Source: Enterobacter sp. kpr-6 (GTDB lineage Bacteria; Pseudomonadota; Gammaproteobacteria; Enterobacterales; Enterobacteriaceae). Taken from it: DNA of 64,000 nucleotides. A program made the position numbers and the translations under genes. A model generated the notes under the pieces. That model saw nothing but the letters and a program-made list of their open reading frames with translations. It did not search any database and had not been told where the DNA came from. Location of the stretch: NCBI RefSeq assembly GCF_900116015.1, contig NZ_FOYH01000011.1, positions 62,001 to 126,000 on the forward strand. Direction: 5' to 3'. Below are positions 16,762 to 25,793 of this stretch, piece by piece; within the stretch, counting starts at the first letter, position 1; each line of letters opens with the position of its first letter.

Positions 16762-17265
16762 ATGCGCAATGTTACCGCTGCCGTCATGGCCTCAACGCTG
16801 GCATTAAGTGTATCAAGCCAGGCGGCTGGAGTCGTAACAGGCGATAACTGGCACCCGACGGAAGGACTTAATCAGCGTAGCAGTCAGAGCCACATGTTTG
16901 ACGGAATAAGTTTGAATGAACACCAACGTCAGCAGTTGCGCGATCTGATGCAGCAGGCCCGGCATAACCAGCCCCCTGTGAATGTTACCGAAATGGAGAC
17001 AATGCACCGCCTTGTCACCGCCGAAAATTTTGATGAACGCGCTGTGCGCGCTCAGGCAGAAAAGATGGCACAGGAGCAGGTTATGCGCCAGGTCGAAATG
17101 GCCCGGGTGCGTAACCAGATGTACCACCTGTTAACGCCCGAGCAGCAAGCGGTTTTGCACAAGAAACACGATCAGCGAATGGAAGAGTTACGCGATATCG
17201 CGCGAACGCAGCAAAGTTCTTCGTTGATGTTATCGAGTAGTAGCAGTACCGGTAGTAACCAGTAA
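16762..17265 (+). CDS. cpxP: Periplasmic Cpx accessory protein / chaperone CpxP
   Basis: Periplasmic adaptor that binds the CpxA sensor domain and dampens Cpx signalling; it is degraded with misfolded substrates. It has 167 aa against 166 in E. coli. A signal peptide ([22 protein letters not shown]) precedes the mature chain. The two LTxxQ-type motifs appear as [11 protein letters not shown] and [10 protein letters not shown] in an otherwise helical, hook-like fold. The Ser-rich tail [13 protein letters not shown] differs from E. coli. The ATG at 16762 (GGGAG upstream) is favoured over the GTG one codon earlier. The 3' end is the source of CpxQ. Confidence 0.96.
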   Translation: MRNVTAAVMASTLALSVSSQAAGVVTGDNWHPTEGLNQRSSQSHMFDGISLNEHQRQQLRDLMQQARHNQPPVNVTEMETMHRLVTAENFDERAVRAQAEKMAQEQVMRQVEMARVRNQMYHLLTPEQQAVLHKKHDQRMEELRDIARTQQSSSLMLSSSSSTGSNQ

Positions 17266-17273
17266 TAACCCTG

Positions 17274-17331
17274 TTTTCCTTGCCATAGACACCATCCCTG
17301 TCTTCCCCCACATGATGTGGGGGTTTTTTTT
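17274..17331 (+). ncRNA. cpxQ: CpxQ small RNA (3' end of cpxP mRNA) with terminator
   Basis: The 58 nt after the cpxP stop match the Hfq-binding CpxQ RNA known from E. coli and Salmonella. The start is TTTTCCTTGCC, then the seed region ATAGACACCATCCCTGTC, then a strong terminator stem CCCCCACAT/ATGTGGGGG followed by eight T residues (17305-17331). CpxQ is released by RNase E and represses membrane-protein mRNAs under envelope stress. The loop has GATG, a small change from the sequence I recall. The match was made by eye. Confidence 0.85.
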
Positions 17332-17432
17332 GCCTGTTAATCGCTGATTTCACGCCGTCTGATGCGTCTTTTTCCCACAATAGCTATTTTCTCATCCGTT
17401 ATACTTGCCCCTGTGTCCAGACAGGAGTGCTC

Positions 17433-18338
17433 ATGAATCAATCTTATGGACGGCTGGTCAGTCGTGCCGCTATCGCTGCCACCGTCATGGCGTCGTCATT
17501 ACTGGTGATTAAAATCATCGCCTGGTGGTATACCGGCTCGGTCAGTATTCTGGCGGCGCTGGTTGATTCGCTGGTGGACATTGCCGCATCGCTCACTAAT
17601 CTGCTGGTCGTACGTTATTCACTGCAACCCGCGGACGATGAGCACACGTTCGGGCATGGTAAAGCGGAGTCGCTGGCGGCGCTGGCGCAAAGCATGTTTA
17701 TCTCCGGTTCGGCGCTGTTTCTGTTTTTGACCGGCTTTCAGCATCTTGCCCGCCCGGAACCGATGACCGCGCCGGGCATTGGCGTGGTGGTGACAGTGAT
17801 CGCGCTGCTGTGTACTGTGATGCTGGTCACCTTTCAGCGCTGGGTGGTAAGAAAAACGCATAGCCAGGCCGTGCGGGCAGATATGCTTCATTATCAGTCT
17901 GATGTTATGATGAACGGCGCTATTCTCATCGCGCTGGGGCTGTCATGGTATGGCTGGCACCGGGCGGATGCGCTCTTTGCGTTAGGGATCGGCGTTTATA
18001 TTTTGTACAGCGCATTGCGTATGGGCTATGAAGCCGTTCAGTCGTTACTGGACCGCGCCTTACCCGATGCCGAACGTCTGGAAATTTTCGAAATCGTCAC
18101 TCGCTGGCCTGGCGTCAGCGGCGCGCACGACCTTCGCACGCGGCAGTCAGGGCCGACCCGCTTTATTCAGATTCATTTGGAAATGGATGACAATCTCCCG
18201 CTTGTTCAGGCGCATCTGGTGGCTGAGCAGGTTGAGCAGGCGATTTTGCAGCGCTTTCCGGGGTCAGATGTCATCATCCATCAGGATCCCTGTTCGGTAG
18301 TACCCCAGGAAAAGGGTACGTCAATCAATGCATTGTGA
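17433..18338 (+). CDS. fieF: Ferrous-iron / zinc efflux pump FieF
   Basis: Cation diffusion facilitator of the inner membrane that exports Zn2+ and Fe2+ in exchange for protons. It has 301 aa against 300 in E. coli. Six membrane spans are followed by a cytoplasmic domain. Transport-site residues are visible: Asp45 and Asp49 in AALVDSLVD, and the His and Asp of [11 protein letters not shown] near residues 153-157. The C-terminal regulatory domain carries His and Asp residues (IHQDPC). The start ATG at 17433 gives [13 protein letters not shown]. It stands between cpxP and pfkA, as in E. coli. Confidence 0.97.
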   Translation: MNQSYGRLVSRAAIAATVMASSLLVIKIIAWWYTGSVSILAALVDSLVDIAASLTNLLVVRYSLQPADDEHTFGHGKAESLAALAQSMFISGSALFLFLTGFQHLARPEPMTAPGIGVVVTVIALLCTVMLVTFQRWVVRKTHSQAVRADMLHYQSDVMMNGAILIALGLSWYGWHRADALFALGIGVYILYSALRMGYEAVQSLLDRALPDAERLEIFEIVTRWPGVSGAHDLRTRQSGPTRFIQIHLEMDDNLPLVQAHLVAEQVEQAILQRFPGSDVIIHQDPCSVVPQEKGTSINAL

Positions 18339-18402
18339 GCGGTTGTAAAAGGGTGAGTCAGGCCACTTTTTTGTGCATAAATTACCGCCATTTCGCCTGA
18401 CC

Positions 18403-18414
18403 TGAATCAATTCA
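18403..18414 (+). promoter_or_regulatory. Cra (FruR) operator in the pfkA promoter
   Basis: TGAATCAATTCA is a perfect 12-bp palindrome matching the Cra half-site pattern and resembles the Cra site of E. coli pfkA. A probable -10 (TATACTATT) lies about 20 bp downstream, which fits repression of glycolysis by Cra. Confidence 0.75.
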
Positions 18415-18518
18415 GCAAAGACTTATTGATATACTATTCGCAGCATAGTTGTTCACTCCTCAGGGGAGTCGCTTCGGGCAACAGAATTCATTTTGCATTC
18501 CAAAGTTCAGAGGTAGTC

Positions 18519-19481
18519 ATGATTAAGAAAATCGGTGTGTTGACAAGTGGCGGTGATGCGCCGGGCATGAACGCGGCAATCCGTGGCGTGGTCCGTGCGG
18601 CATTAACTGAAGGCCTGGAAGTTTGTGGTATTTATGACGGTTATTTAGGTTTGTATGAAGACCGTATGGTGCAGCTCGACCGCTATAGCGTGTCCGATAT
18701 GATCAACCGTGGCGGCACCTTTTTAGGCTCCGCGCGCTTCCCGGAATTCCGCGAAGAACATATCCGCTCTGTTGCCATTGAGAATATGAAAAAACGCGGT
18801 ATCGACGCGCTGGTCGTTATCGGCGGCGACGGTTCCTACATGGGTGCCAAGCGCCTGACAGAAATGGGCTTCCCGTGCATCGGCCTGCCAGGCACTATCG
18901 ATAACGACGTAGCCGGCACCGATTACACCATCGGCTACTTCACCGCACTGCACACCGTTGTTGAAGCGATTGACCGCCTGCGCGACACCTCCTCTTCTCA
19001 CCAGCGTATCTCCATCGTTGAAGTGATGGGCCGTTACTGCGGCGATCTGACCCTGGCGGCAGCCATTGCGGGCGGCTGTGAGTTTATCGTTCTGCCGGAA
19101 GTGGAATTCAGCCGTGAAGACCTGGTGAATGAAATCAAAGCCGGTATCGCGAAAGGTAAAAAACACGCCATTGTGGCGATTACCGAACACATCTGCGATA
19201 TCGACGAACTGGCGAAATACATCGAAGAAGAAACCGAGCGTGAAACCCGCGCTACCGTCCTCGGCCACATTCAGCGTGGTGGTTCGCCGGTGCCTTACGA
19301 CCGTATCCTCGCTTCCCGCATGGGTGCCTACGCTATTGAGCTGCTGTTGCAGGGCCACGGCGGTCGTTGCGTCGGTATTCAGAACGAAAAAATGGTGCAC
19401 CACGACATCATTGACGCTATCGAGAACATGAAGCGTCCGTTCAAAGGCGACTGGCTGGATTGCGCTAAGAAACTGTATTAA
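18519..19481 (+). CDS. pfkA: ATP-dependent 6-phosphofructokinase I
   Basis: Commits fructose 6-phosphate to glycolysis by forming fructose 1,6-bisphosphate. It has 320 aa from ATG 18519, as in E. coli; a longer in-frame reading from 18426 would run through the promoter. The ATP loop [17 protein letters not shown], the GGDGS motif, catalytic [14 protein letters not shown] (Asp127, Asp129) and effector-site arginines are conserved. It is probably allosterically controlled by ADP and PEP, and transcriptionally by Cra. Confidence 0.99.
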   Translation: MIKKIGVLTSGGDAPGMNAAIRGVVRAALTEGLEVCGIYDGYLGLYEDRMVQLDRYSVSDMINRGGTFLGSARFPEFREEHIRSVAIENMKKRGIDALVVIGGDGSYMGAKRLTEMGFPCIGLPGTIDNDVAGTDYTIGYFTALHTVVEAIDRLRDTSSSHQRISIVEVMGRYCGDLTLAAAIAGGCEFIVLPEVEFSREDLVNEIKAGIAKGKKHAIVAITEHICDIDELAKYIEEETERETRATVLGHIQRGGSPVPYDRILASRMGAYAIELLLQGHGGRCVGIQNEKMVHHDIIDAIENMKRPFKGDWLDCAKKLY

Positions 19482-19489
19482 TTCTTTTA

Positions 19490-19515
19490 CATCCCTCTCC
19501 GCGCAGAGAGGGATG
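19490..19515 (+). terminator. Hairpin after pfkA
   Basis: Perfect stem CATCCCTCTC / GAGAGGGATG around CGCGCA, nine bases after the pfkA stop. The T run that follows is weak (CTTTCCTCTTATT), so this is a probable rather than classic terminator. Confidence 0.65.
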
Positions 19516-19626
19516 CTTTCCTCTTATTCTCCGCTGTTATAGCCAATCTTTTTTTATTCTTTAATCATTGGTTCTCTTTCTGGCAGGCTGACTCCATCAC
19601 AACACATCAGCCAAAGAGAGTGAGCA

Positions 19627-20616
19627 ATGAACAAATGGGGCGTGGGATTAACTTTACTGCTGGCATCCGGCAGTGTTCTGGCGAAGGATATTCAGTTATT
19701 AAACGTGTCTTACGATCCAACGCGTGAGTTGTACGAACAGTACAACAAAGCGTTCAGCGCACACTGGAAGCAGGAAACCGGCGACAACGTAGTGATCCGC
19801 CAGTCGCACGGCGGCTCGGGCAAACAGGCCACGTCCGTTATTAACGGTATTGAAGCCGACGTGGTCACTCTCGCGCTGGCTTATGATGTGGATGCGATCG
19901 CCCAGCGTGGACGCATCGATAAAAACTGGATCAAACGCCTGCCGGACAACTCCGCGCCGTACACCTCGACCATCGTGTTCCTGGTGCGCAAAGGCAATCC
20001 GAAACAAATTCATGACTGGAACGATCTGGTGAAACCGGGCGTTTCGGTGATCACGCCAAACCCGAAAAGCTCCGGCGGTGCGCGCTGGAACTATCTGGCA
20101 GCGTGGGGCTACGCCCTGCATCACAACAACGGCGACCAGGCTAAAGCGCAGGACTTCGTGAAGTCGCTGTTCAAAAACGTCGAAGTGCTGGACTCCGGCG
20201 CGCGCGGTGCAACCAACACCTTCGTTGAACGGGGTATCGGTGACGTGCTGATCGCGTGGGAAAACGAAGCGCTGCTGGCAACGAACGAACTGGGCAAAGA
20301 CAAGTTCGAAATCGTGACGCCGAGCGAGTCGATTCTGGCGGAGCCGACCGTTTCTGTGGTCGACAAAGTGGTTGAGAAGAAAGAGACCAAAGCCGTGGCG
20401 GAAGCCTATCTGAAGTATCTCTACTCGCCGGAAGGCCAGGAAATCGCGGCGAAAAACTTCTACCGCCCGCGTAACCCGGACGTAGCGAAGAAATACGAAG
20501 GCGAGTTCCCGAAACTGAAACTGTTCACCATTGATGAAGAGTTCGGCGGCTGGACCAAAGCGCAGAAAGAGCACTTCTCTAACGGCGGCACCTTCGACCA
20601 GATCAGCAAGCGTTAA
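19627..20616 (+). CDS. sbp: Sulfate / thiosulfate periplasmic binding protein
   Basis: Periplasmic receptor delivering sulfate to the CysTWA importer, 329 aa as in E. coli. The signal peptide [19 protein letters not shown] is cut before [16 protein letters not shown]. The family segments [28 protein letters not shown] and [12 protein letters not shown], which contact the anion through backbone amides, are present. It is a monocistronic gene between pfkA and cdh with its own terminator. CysB/Cbl control is expected from the family, but no site was identified. Confidence 0.97.
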   Translation: MNKWGVGLTLLLASGSVLAKDIQLLNVSYDPTRELYEQYNKAFSAHWKQETGDNVVIRQSHGGSGKQATSVINGIEADVVTLALAYDVDAIAQRGRIDKNWIKRLPDNSAPYTSTIVFLVRKGNPKQIHDWNDLVKPGVSVITPNPKSSGGARWNYLAAWGYALHHNNGDQAKAQDFVKSLFKNVEVLDSGARGATNTFVERGIGDVLIAWENEALLATNELGKDKFEIVTPSESILAEPTVSVVDKVVEKKETKAVAEAYLKYLYSPEGQEIAAKNFYRPRNPDVAKKYEGEFPKLKLFTIDEEFGGWTKAQKEHFSNGGTFDQISKR

Positions 20617-20629
20617 TCCTCTCATTCTG

Positions 20630-20649
20630 ATGCCCGGTACGCCGGGCAT
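20630..20649 (+). terminator. Terminator after sbp
   Basis: ATGCCCGG-TACG-CCGGGCAT stem followed by TTCCATTTCG, 13 bp after the sbp stop. The U tract is short. Confidence 0.65.
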
Positions 20650-20709
20650 TTCCATTTCGTCATCATTATGCGTTAACCTGCCGGTCAGACCGCTGTAAGG
20701 GAACGCGCG

Positions 20710-21465
20710 ATGAAAACGCTCAAACGCTTAATTCTTCTGCTGATTATTCTTGTGATTGCTGCCGTTGCAGGCGTCTGGCTGTGGTTGAAATCGGGTAGTC
20801 CCGATGCCCTGCGGCAGATTGTCATCGAACAGTGCGTTCCGCGCGCGCAGCAAAACCAGACGCCTGCGCCCTGTGCCGCCGTCGATCTGAAAGGTCGCTA
20901 CGTGGTGCTTAAAGACCGCAACGGACCGCTGCAATATCTGCTGATGCCGTCGTACAAAATCAACGGCACGGAAAGCCCGCTGCTGCTCGATCCACACACG
21001 CCGAATTTCTTCTGGCAGGCGTGGCACGCCCGCCGGTTTATGAGCGAGCGCCGGGGAGCGCCGGTGCCGGACGACGCCGTTGCGCTGACCATCAATTCCC
21101 GCACCGGGCGCACACAACATCATTTTCACATCCATATTTCCTGCCTGCGACCAGATGTTCGCGCTACGCTTAATAACAATATCGCTACCATCGGTACGCG
21201 CTGGCAGCCTTTACCGGACGGCCTGCGCGGGCATGAATACCTGGCGCGCCGTGTCACGGAAGTGGAACTGGTCAAAAGCAGTCCGTTTTTGATGCTGGCG
21301 GAGGAGTTGCCGGATGCGCGTGAGCATATGGGGCGTTATGCGATGGCATTAGTCAAACAGTCAGATGGGAGCTTTGTGCTGCTGGCAACCGCGCGGAATT
21401 TACTGGCGTTTAACCGTGCGCACGCTGAGGACATTCAGGATCATCAGTGTGATATCTTAAAATAG
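20710..21465 (+). CDS. cdh: CDP-diacylglycerol pyrophosphatase
   Basis: Membrane-anchored hydrolase that cleaves CDP-diacylglycerol to phosphatidate and CMP, 251 aa. A single N-terminal membrane segment lies at about residues 7-27, followed by a periplasmic-facing domain with the histidine-rich catalytic stretch [15 protein letters not shown]. The C-terminus continues to [15 protein letters not shown]. Same position as in E. coli, between sbp and tpiA, but here an additional permease gene follows. Confidence 0.95.
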   Translation: MKTLKRLILLLIILVIAAVAGVWLWLKSGSPDALRQIVIEQCVPRAQQNQTPAPCAAVDLKGRYVVLKDRNGPLQYLLMPSYKINGTESPLLLDPHTPNFFWQAWHARRFMSERRGAPVPDDAVALTINSRTGRTQHHFHIHISCLRPDVRATLNNNIATIGTRWQPLPDGLRGHEYLARRVTEVELVKSSPFLMLAEELPDAREHMGRYAMALVKQSDGSFVLLATARNLLAFNRAHAEDIQDHQCDILK

Positions 21466-21538
21466 CCCCACCAGATTTGGCGTTTACGATCGGTGTCCGT
21501 CGCCGTAGACTTGCTGAAAATTTCTACAGGAGACAGGT

Positions 21539-22843
21539 ATGTCGATCTGGTTTACGCACCCGCTGTTCCTTCCTTCGCTGATCGTCGGCGTCACCATCGT
21601 GCTGTGGGCGACGTCGCTGTTGCCTGAATTTATTACCGCGCTGCTCTTTTTTACCGCCGCGATGGTGGCAAAAATCGCGCCACCGGATGTGATTTTTGGC
21701 GGTTTTGCCTCCTCCGCTTTCTGGCTGGTGTTCAGTGGATTTGTGCTGGGCGTGGCGATCCGCAAAACCGGGCTGGCGGATCGGGCGGCAAGGGCGCTGT
21801 CGGCGAGACTCACCGACTCCTGGCTGTTAATGGTGGGCAGCGTGGTGCTGCTCAGTTACGCGCTGGCATTTGTGATGCCGTCGAATATGGGACGCATCGC
21901 GCTGTTGATGCCGATAGTGGCGGCGATGGCGGGGCGGGCAGGCATTAACGAAGGCACGCGGGCCTGGTATGGGCTGGCACTGGCGGTGGGTTTCGGCACC
22001 TTCCAGTTGTCCGCCACCATTCTGCCTGCCAACGTGCCAAACCTGGTCATGAGCGGGGCAGCGGAAGGCTCGTTTGGTATCCATCTCAATTATCTTCCCT
22101 ATCTGCTGCTGCACACGCCGGTGCTCGGTATTCTGAAAGGGCTGGTTCTGATTGCGCTGATCTGCTGGCTTTTCCCCGGCAAGCCCCATGCGCCGCGCGA
22201 GTTAACGCCCGCAGCACCGATGAGTCGTCAGGAGAAGCGTCTCGCCTGGCTGCTGTCGGTGGTGCTGGTGATGTGGGTGACGGAGAGCTGGCACGGGATT
22301 GGCCCGGCGTGGACGGGCCTGGCAGCGGCGTGTGTCACCCTGTTGCCGCGCGTGGGCTTTATTACCGGCGAGGAGTTCTCGACCGGGGTGAACATGCGCA
22401 CCTGTATTTATGTGGCGGGGATTTTAGGGCTGGCGATCACGGTGACACAAACCGGGATTGGCAGCGCTGTTGGCGACGCGCTGCTGCACATCATGCCGCT
22501 GGATCCGGCGAAACCCTTCACCAGTTTCCTCGCCCTGACCGGCATTACAACCGCGCTTAATTTCATCATGACAGCGAACGGCGTTCCGGCGCTGTACACC
22601 ACACTCGCACAGAGTTTTGCCGATGCCACCGGTTTCCCGCTGCTGTCGGTGATTATGATTCAGGTGCTGGGGTATTCCACGCCGCTGCTGCCGTATCAGG
22701 CGTCGCCGATTGTGGTGGCGATGGCGTTAGGGAAGGTGCCTGCGCGTGCGGGAATGCTGCTGTGTATCGCGCTGGCGATTGCGACCTATCTGGTGCTGTT
22801 GCCGCTGGATTATGCGTGGTTCAGGGTGCTGGGGGAGTTGTAA
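21539..22843 (+). CDS. SLC13-family (DASS) anion permease, accessory gene
   Basis: Polytopic inner-membrane carrier, 434 aa, with about eleven hydrophobic segments arranged as two repeats separated by a charged loop (PAAPMSRQEKRLAW near residue 230). The family is divalent anion/sodium symporters for dicarboxylates, citrate or sulfate. Repeat signatures such as FVMPSNMGRIALLMPIV and NFIMTANGVPALYTTLAQ resemble the SNT-type substrate motifs. This gene does not occur between cdh and tpiA in E. coli. It starts at ATG 21539 with AGGAGACAGGT upstream. Substrate unknown; neither neighbour gives a clue. Its base composition resembles its neighbours, so a recent foreign origin is not evident. Confidence 0.8.
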   Translation: MSIWFTHPLFLPSLIVGVTIVLWATSLLPEFITALLFFTAAMVAKIAPPDVIFGGFASSAFWLVFSGFVLGVAIRKTGLADRAARALSARLTDSWLLMVGSVVLLSYALAFVMPSNMGRIALLMPIVAAMAGRAGINEGTRAWYGLALAVGFGTFQLSATILPANVPNLVMSGAAEGSFGIHLNYLPYLLLHTPVLGILKGLVLIALICWLFPGKPHAPRELTPAAPMSRQEKRLAWLLSVVLVMWVTESWHGIGPAWTGLAAACVTLLPRVGFITGEEFSTGVNMRTCIYVAGILGLAITVTQTGIGSAVGDALLHIMPLDPAKPFTSFLALTGITTALNFIMTANGVPALYTTLAQSFADATGFPLLSVIMIQVLGYSTPLLPYQASPIVVAMALGKVPARAGMLLCIALAIATYLVLLPLDYAWFRVLGEL

Positions 22844-22852
22844 GGGAGGTTT

Positions 22853-22931
22853 CCCCTCACCCTAACCCTCTCCCCGTGGGAGAGGGAATGGTTTCCCCCT
22901 CTCCCTTGAGGGAGAGGGACGGGGTGAGGGG
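22853..22931. repeat. Intergenic palindromic repeat block 5
   Basis: Two hairpin units in inverted arrangement (CCCCTCACCCTAACCCTCTC ... GGACGGGGTGAGGGG) filling the gap between the convergent SLC13 permease and tpiA genes. It is the shortest complete two-unit version in the window and lacks the GATCGAGC spacer. Confidence 0.9.
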
Positions 22932-22939
22932 ATAAAAAC

Positions 22940-23707
22940 TTACGCCTGCTTCGCTGCTTCAGCCGCTTTCACAATCACTGCAAACGCGTCAGCTTTCAGA
23001 GATGCACCGCCAACCAGCGCGCCGTCGATGTCCGGCTGAGCGAACAGCTCGGCTGCGTTTTTATCATTCACGGAACCGCCGTACTGGATGATCACTTGCT
23101 CAGCCACGTTCGCGTCAGCTTTTGCGATGTGATCGCGAATGAATTTGTGCACCGCCTGAGCCTGAGCCGGGGTCGCTGATTTGCCGGTACCGATAGCCCA
23201 GACCGGTTCGTAGGCAATCACTGCGCCTTCAAAAGCGGCTGCGCCCTGAGTTTTCAGGACTGCGTCGATCTGACGTGCGCATACTTCTTCGGTTTTACCC
23301 GCTTCGTTTTCTGCTTCGGTTTCACCGATGCACAGAACCGGGATCAGACCCTGCTCTTTCAGCACGGCGAATTTTTTAGCGATCAGCTCATCAGACTCAG
23401 CGTGGTAAGTGCGACGCTCAGAGTGACCGATAATGATGTATTTTGCGCCGATGTCTTTCAGCATTTCTGCGGAGGTTTCACCGGTGAATGCGCCAGACAA
23501 GTTAACGTCAACGTTCTGCGCGCCGAGGATGATGTGGCTGCCGTCAGCGGCATGTTTAGCCAGATCCAGGTACATTGCCGGAGGCGCGATGGCGACGCCG
23601 CAACCGGTCACGCCAGCCAGCTCTTTACGCAGGTTAGCAATCAGCTCATTTACCATGAGACGGTTGCCGTTCAGTTTCCAGTTACCCATCACTAAAGGAT
23701 GTCGCAT
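22940..23707 (-). CDS. tpiA: Triosephosphate isomerase
   Basis: Interconverts dihydroxyacetone phosphate and glyceraldehyde 3-phosphate, and so receives the products of RhaD and GlpD. It has 255 aa from the second of two close ATG codons, matching E. coli [14 protein letters not shown]. Catalytic residues are visible: Lys11 in GNWKLNG, His in [11 protein letters not shown] near 96, and Glu in [11 protein letters not shown] near 168. The phosphate loop [10 protein letters not shown] is present. It is convergent with the inserted permease gene. Confidence 0.99.
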   Translation of the reverse strand: MRHPLVMGNWKLNGNRLMVNELIANLRKELAGVTGCGVAIAPPAMYLDLAKHAADGSHIILGAQNVDVNLSGAFTGETSAEMLKDIGAKYIIIGHSERRTYHAESDELIAKKFAVLKEQGLIPVLCIGETEAENEAGKTEEVCARQIDAVLKTQGAAAFEGAVIAYEPVWAIGTGKSATPAQAQAVHKFIRDHIAKADANVAEQVIIQYGGSVNDKNAAELFAQPDIDGALVGGASLKADAFAVIVKAAEAAKQA

Positions 23708-23814
23708 TTTCATTCTCCACGCGTTAAGCGAATCAAGGAATATGGCTGCCGGTTACGGCAGCATGGTCTGTGAATCAGTATAGAGATTCGCACTGGTAAA
23801 GGCTTTGCTTTTTG

Positions 23815-24414
23815 TCATTTATTGTTGCCCTCAGACGATTCAGATAGCGTCAGCTTAATCGGTTCAATTGCGAAGGTCAGCCCTTTTTCGCCGTTATCTG
23901 CGACAACATAGCGTAACGCACCTTCGCTCTCTGCATACCAGGGTTTACCTTTGCCACGGGCCAGCAGCTTCTGTAATTTCTGCAGGCTTTGCACTTTCGT
24001 CAGGGCAGGTGTGAAAGCGCGTAATACCGCCGCCATGTACTCCTGCGCTTTCGCTTTTGCCGCCTTCAGTTCTGGCCCCTGAACGGGCAGCCAGGTGATT
24101 TGCATCGATTTTATCTTCAGCGTGCCGCGCTCCAGCGCCGTTGAAGCGTAGAGATTGTCATTAATTTTGCTCGCCGCCCGCGTCAGGTTATTGCGCTCGT
24201 TACGTGAATCGATCGCGCGAAACTCATTGAGCGCAAGCCCGGGATTGTCAGCGTTGAACTTCTCCCGGAACTGACTGATAGATTGCTCAAACGTGGGCGC
24301 ACCTGCCAGCAAATAGGGCGCGGTTGCCGCCAGCGGCACCTCGACGGCCAGTCCCCGCACGCTGATCATCAGCATGGACAGCAACAGCCAGATTCGATAA
24401 CTCCGTGTCTTCAT
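23815..24414 (-). CDS. yiiQ: YiiQ, DUF1454 secreted protein
   Basis: Protein of unknown function, 199 aa, the length of E. coli YiiQ. The start chosen (MKTRSYRIWLLLSMLMISVR) gives a signal peptide ending near LAVEVPLAATAP; a longer reading from 24483 would overlap the yiiR promoter region. The body is helical and charged, with no recognisable catalytic motif. It lies upstream of tpiA on the same strand, 107 bp apart, and divergent from yiiR. A periplasmic location is inferred from the signal peptide. Confidence 0.92.
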   Translation of the reverse strand: MKTRSYRIWLLLSMLMISVRGLAVEVPLAATAPYLLAGAPTFEQSISQFREKFNADNPGLALNEFRAIDSRNERNNLTRAASKINDNLYASTALERGTLKIKSMQITWLPVQGPELKAAKAKAQEYMAAVLRAFTPALTKVQSLQKLQKLLARGKGKPWYAESEGALRYVVADNGEKGLTFAIEPIKLTLSESSEGNNK

Positions 24415-24527
24415 TGACCTCGTCCTCCGAACAGTTTGTTCACGATTAAAACGATAACTGCCCCCCTTGTCAAAAACCGACATCTCCAGGTTACACTACG
24501 CAGCACTACGATTATAAGGAACCTTAC

Positions 24528-24950
24528 ATGACCATACAGCAGTGGTTATTTTCATTTAAAGGGCGTATAGGACGCCGTGACTTCTGGATCTGGATTATTT
24601 TGTGGGCACTGGCCATGGTGGTGCTTTTTTCCCTGGCGGGCAATGCGCTGGTGGATCTGCAACTGGCGGCCTTCGCTCTGGTTTGCCTGCTCTGGCCGAC
24701 GGCCTGCGTGGTAGTAAAACGCCTGCACGATCGCGGTCGGTCGGGATTGTGGGCGTTACTGATGATTATGGCGTGGATACTGCTGGCGGGTAACTGGGCG
24801 GCGGTGATGGGCGGGGTCTGGGCGTGGGCCCTTGGGCGATTTGTCCCTACAGTAATAATCGTGATGCTCCTGCTCGATCTGGGCGCGTTTATCGGCACCC
24901 AGGGCGAGAATAAATTCGGCAAAGACACGCTGGACGTCAAGTTCCGCTAA
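24528..24950 (+). CDS. yiiR: YiiR, DUF805 inner-membrane protein
   Basis: Small membrane protein of the DUF805 family, 140 aa, function unknown. The family hallmark FSFKGRIGRRDFWIW at the N-terminus and VVVKRLHDRGRSGLWAL between membrane spans are clear, with about four hydrophobic segments. Its stop codon directly abuts the fpr stop codon on the other strand, leaving no intergenic base. In E. coli yiiS and uspD lie between yiiR and fpr; both are missing here. Confidence 0.92.
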   Translation: MTIQQWLFSFKGRIGRRDFWIWIILWALAMVVLFSLAGNALVDLQLAAFALVCLLWPTACVVVKRLHDRGRSGLWALLMIMAWILLAGNWAAVMGGVWAWALGRFVPTVIIVMLLLDLGAFIGTQGENKFGKDTLDVKFR

Positions 24951-25697
24951 TTACCAGTAATGTTCAGCGGTCATATGGCCCGGTCGGCGACGCAAATGTT
25001 TGGTCATCTGCCGGGTATCTTTCAGGAGTTGCTGAGTATCACGCACCATCTGCGGGTTCCCGCACAGCATAACGTGGCTGGTTTCGGGGTTCATCGGCAG
25101 GCCAACAGCCTTTTCCAGCTCGCCACTTTCAATGAGCGCCGGGACGCGCCCATGCAGCGATCCGGCCACCGTTTCACGGCTTACCACGGTCTGAATATGC
25201 AGTTTGCCTTCGTAGCGCTTTTGCAGCTCCAGCATCAGCGGCAGATAGCTTAAATCTTCGGCATAGCGCGCCGCATGCACCAGCACCAGGTTTTTGAAGC
25301 GATCGAGATCGCGCCCTTCCTGCAAAATCGACAGATACGGACCAATAGCGGTACCGGTCGCCAGCATCCACAGCGTCTCACAGTCAGGGATTTCTTCCAG
25401 CACGAAAAAGCCCGCCGCTTCGGCCACGATGAGCACCTCGTCACCAGGTTTGAGCGCCGCCAGACGCGGACTGAGTTTTCCTTCCGGTACCGTCACCAGA
25501 TAAAATTCAAGATTGGGATCGGATGGGGCATTCACATAAGAGTAAGCGCGCTGCACGCGCTCACCGTCAATTTCCAGCCCGAGCTTGGCAAACTGACCAG
25601 CAGTGAAGGGGTGAATGGGAGCATGAACGGTGAGACTAAACAACGCATCAGTCCAGAATTCCACCTTTGCGACTTTTCCTGAAACCCACTCCGCCAT
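24951..25697 (-). CDS. fpr: Ferredoxin / flavodoxin-NADP+ reductase
   Basis: Flavoprotein that moves electrons from NADPH to flavodoxin or ferredoxin, 248 aa. The FAD-binding RAYSYVNAPSD is at residues 50-60, the NADP region MLATGTAIGPYLSIL near 115, and the C-terminal Trp of EHYW stacks on the flavin. SoxRS control is known in E. coli; I did not find a clear soxbox by eye. It is divergently separated from glpX by about 96 bp on the same strand. Confidence 0.98.
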   Translation of the reverse strand: MAEWVSGKVAKVEFWTDALFSLTVHAPIHPFTAGQFAKLGLEIDGERVQRAYSYVNAPSDPNLEFYLVTVPEGKLSPRLAALKPGDEVLIVAEAAGFFVLEEIPDCETLWMLATGTAIGPYLSILQEGRDLDRFKNLVLVHAARYAEDLSYLPLMLELQKRYEGKLHIQTVVSRETVAGSLHGRVPALIESGELEKAVGLPMNPETSHVMLCGNPQMVRDTQQLLKDTRQMTKHLRRRPGHMTAEHYW

Positions 25698-25793
25698 GAT
25701 TTACTCCTGTTCTGATTCATTGCCTTATCCTGGTTCGTCGGGCAGAACATTTCCAGCCCAGGCGGGCCGGAAAGCTCAATTGAACAAATGTTT

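Noticed and set aside
19699-20655. 318-codon open frame on the - strand opposite sbp
   Set aside because: Antisense shadow of a conserved gene; low-complexity Arg- and Phe-rich translation without motifs.
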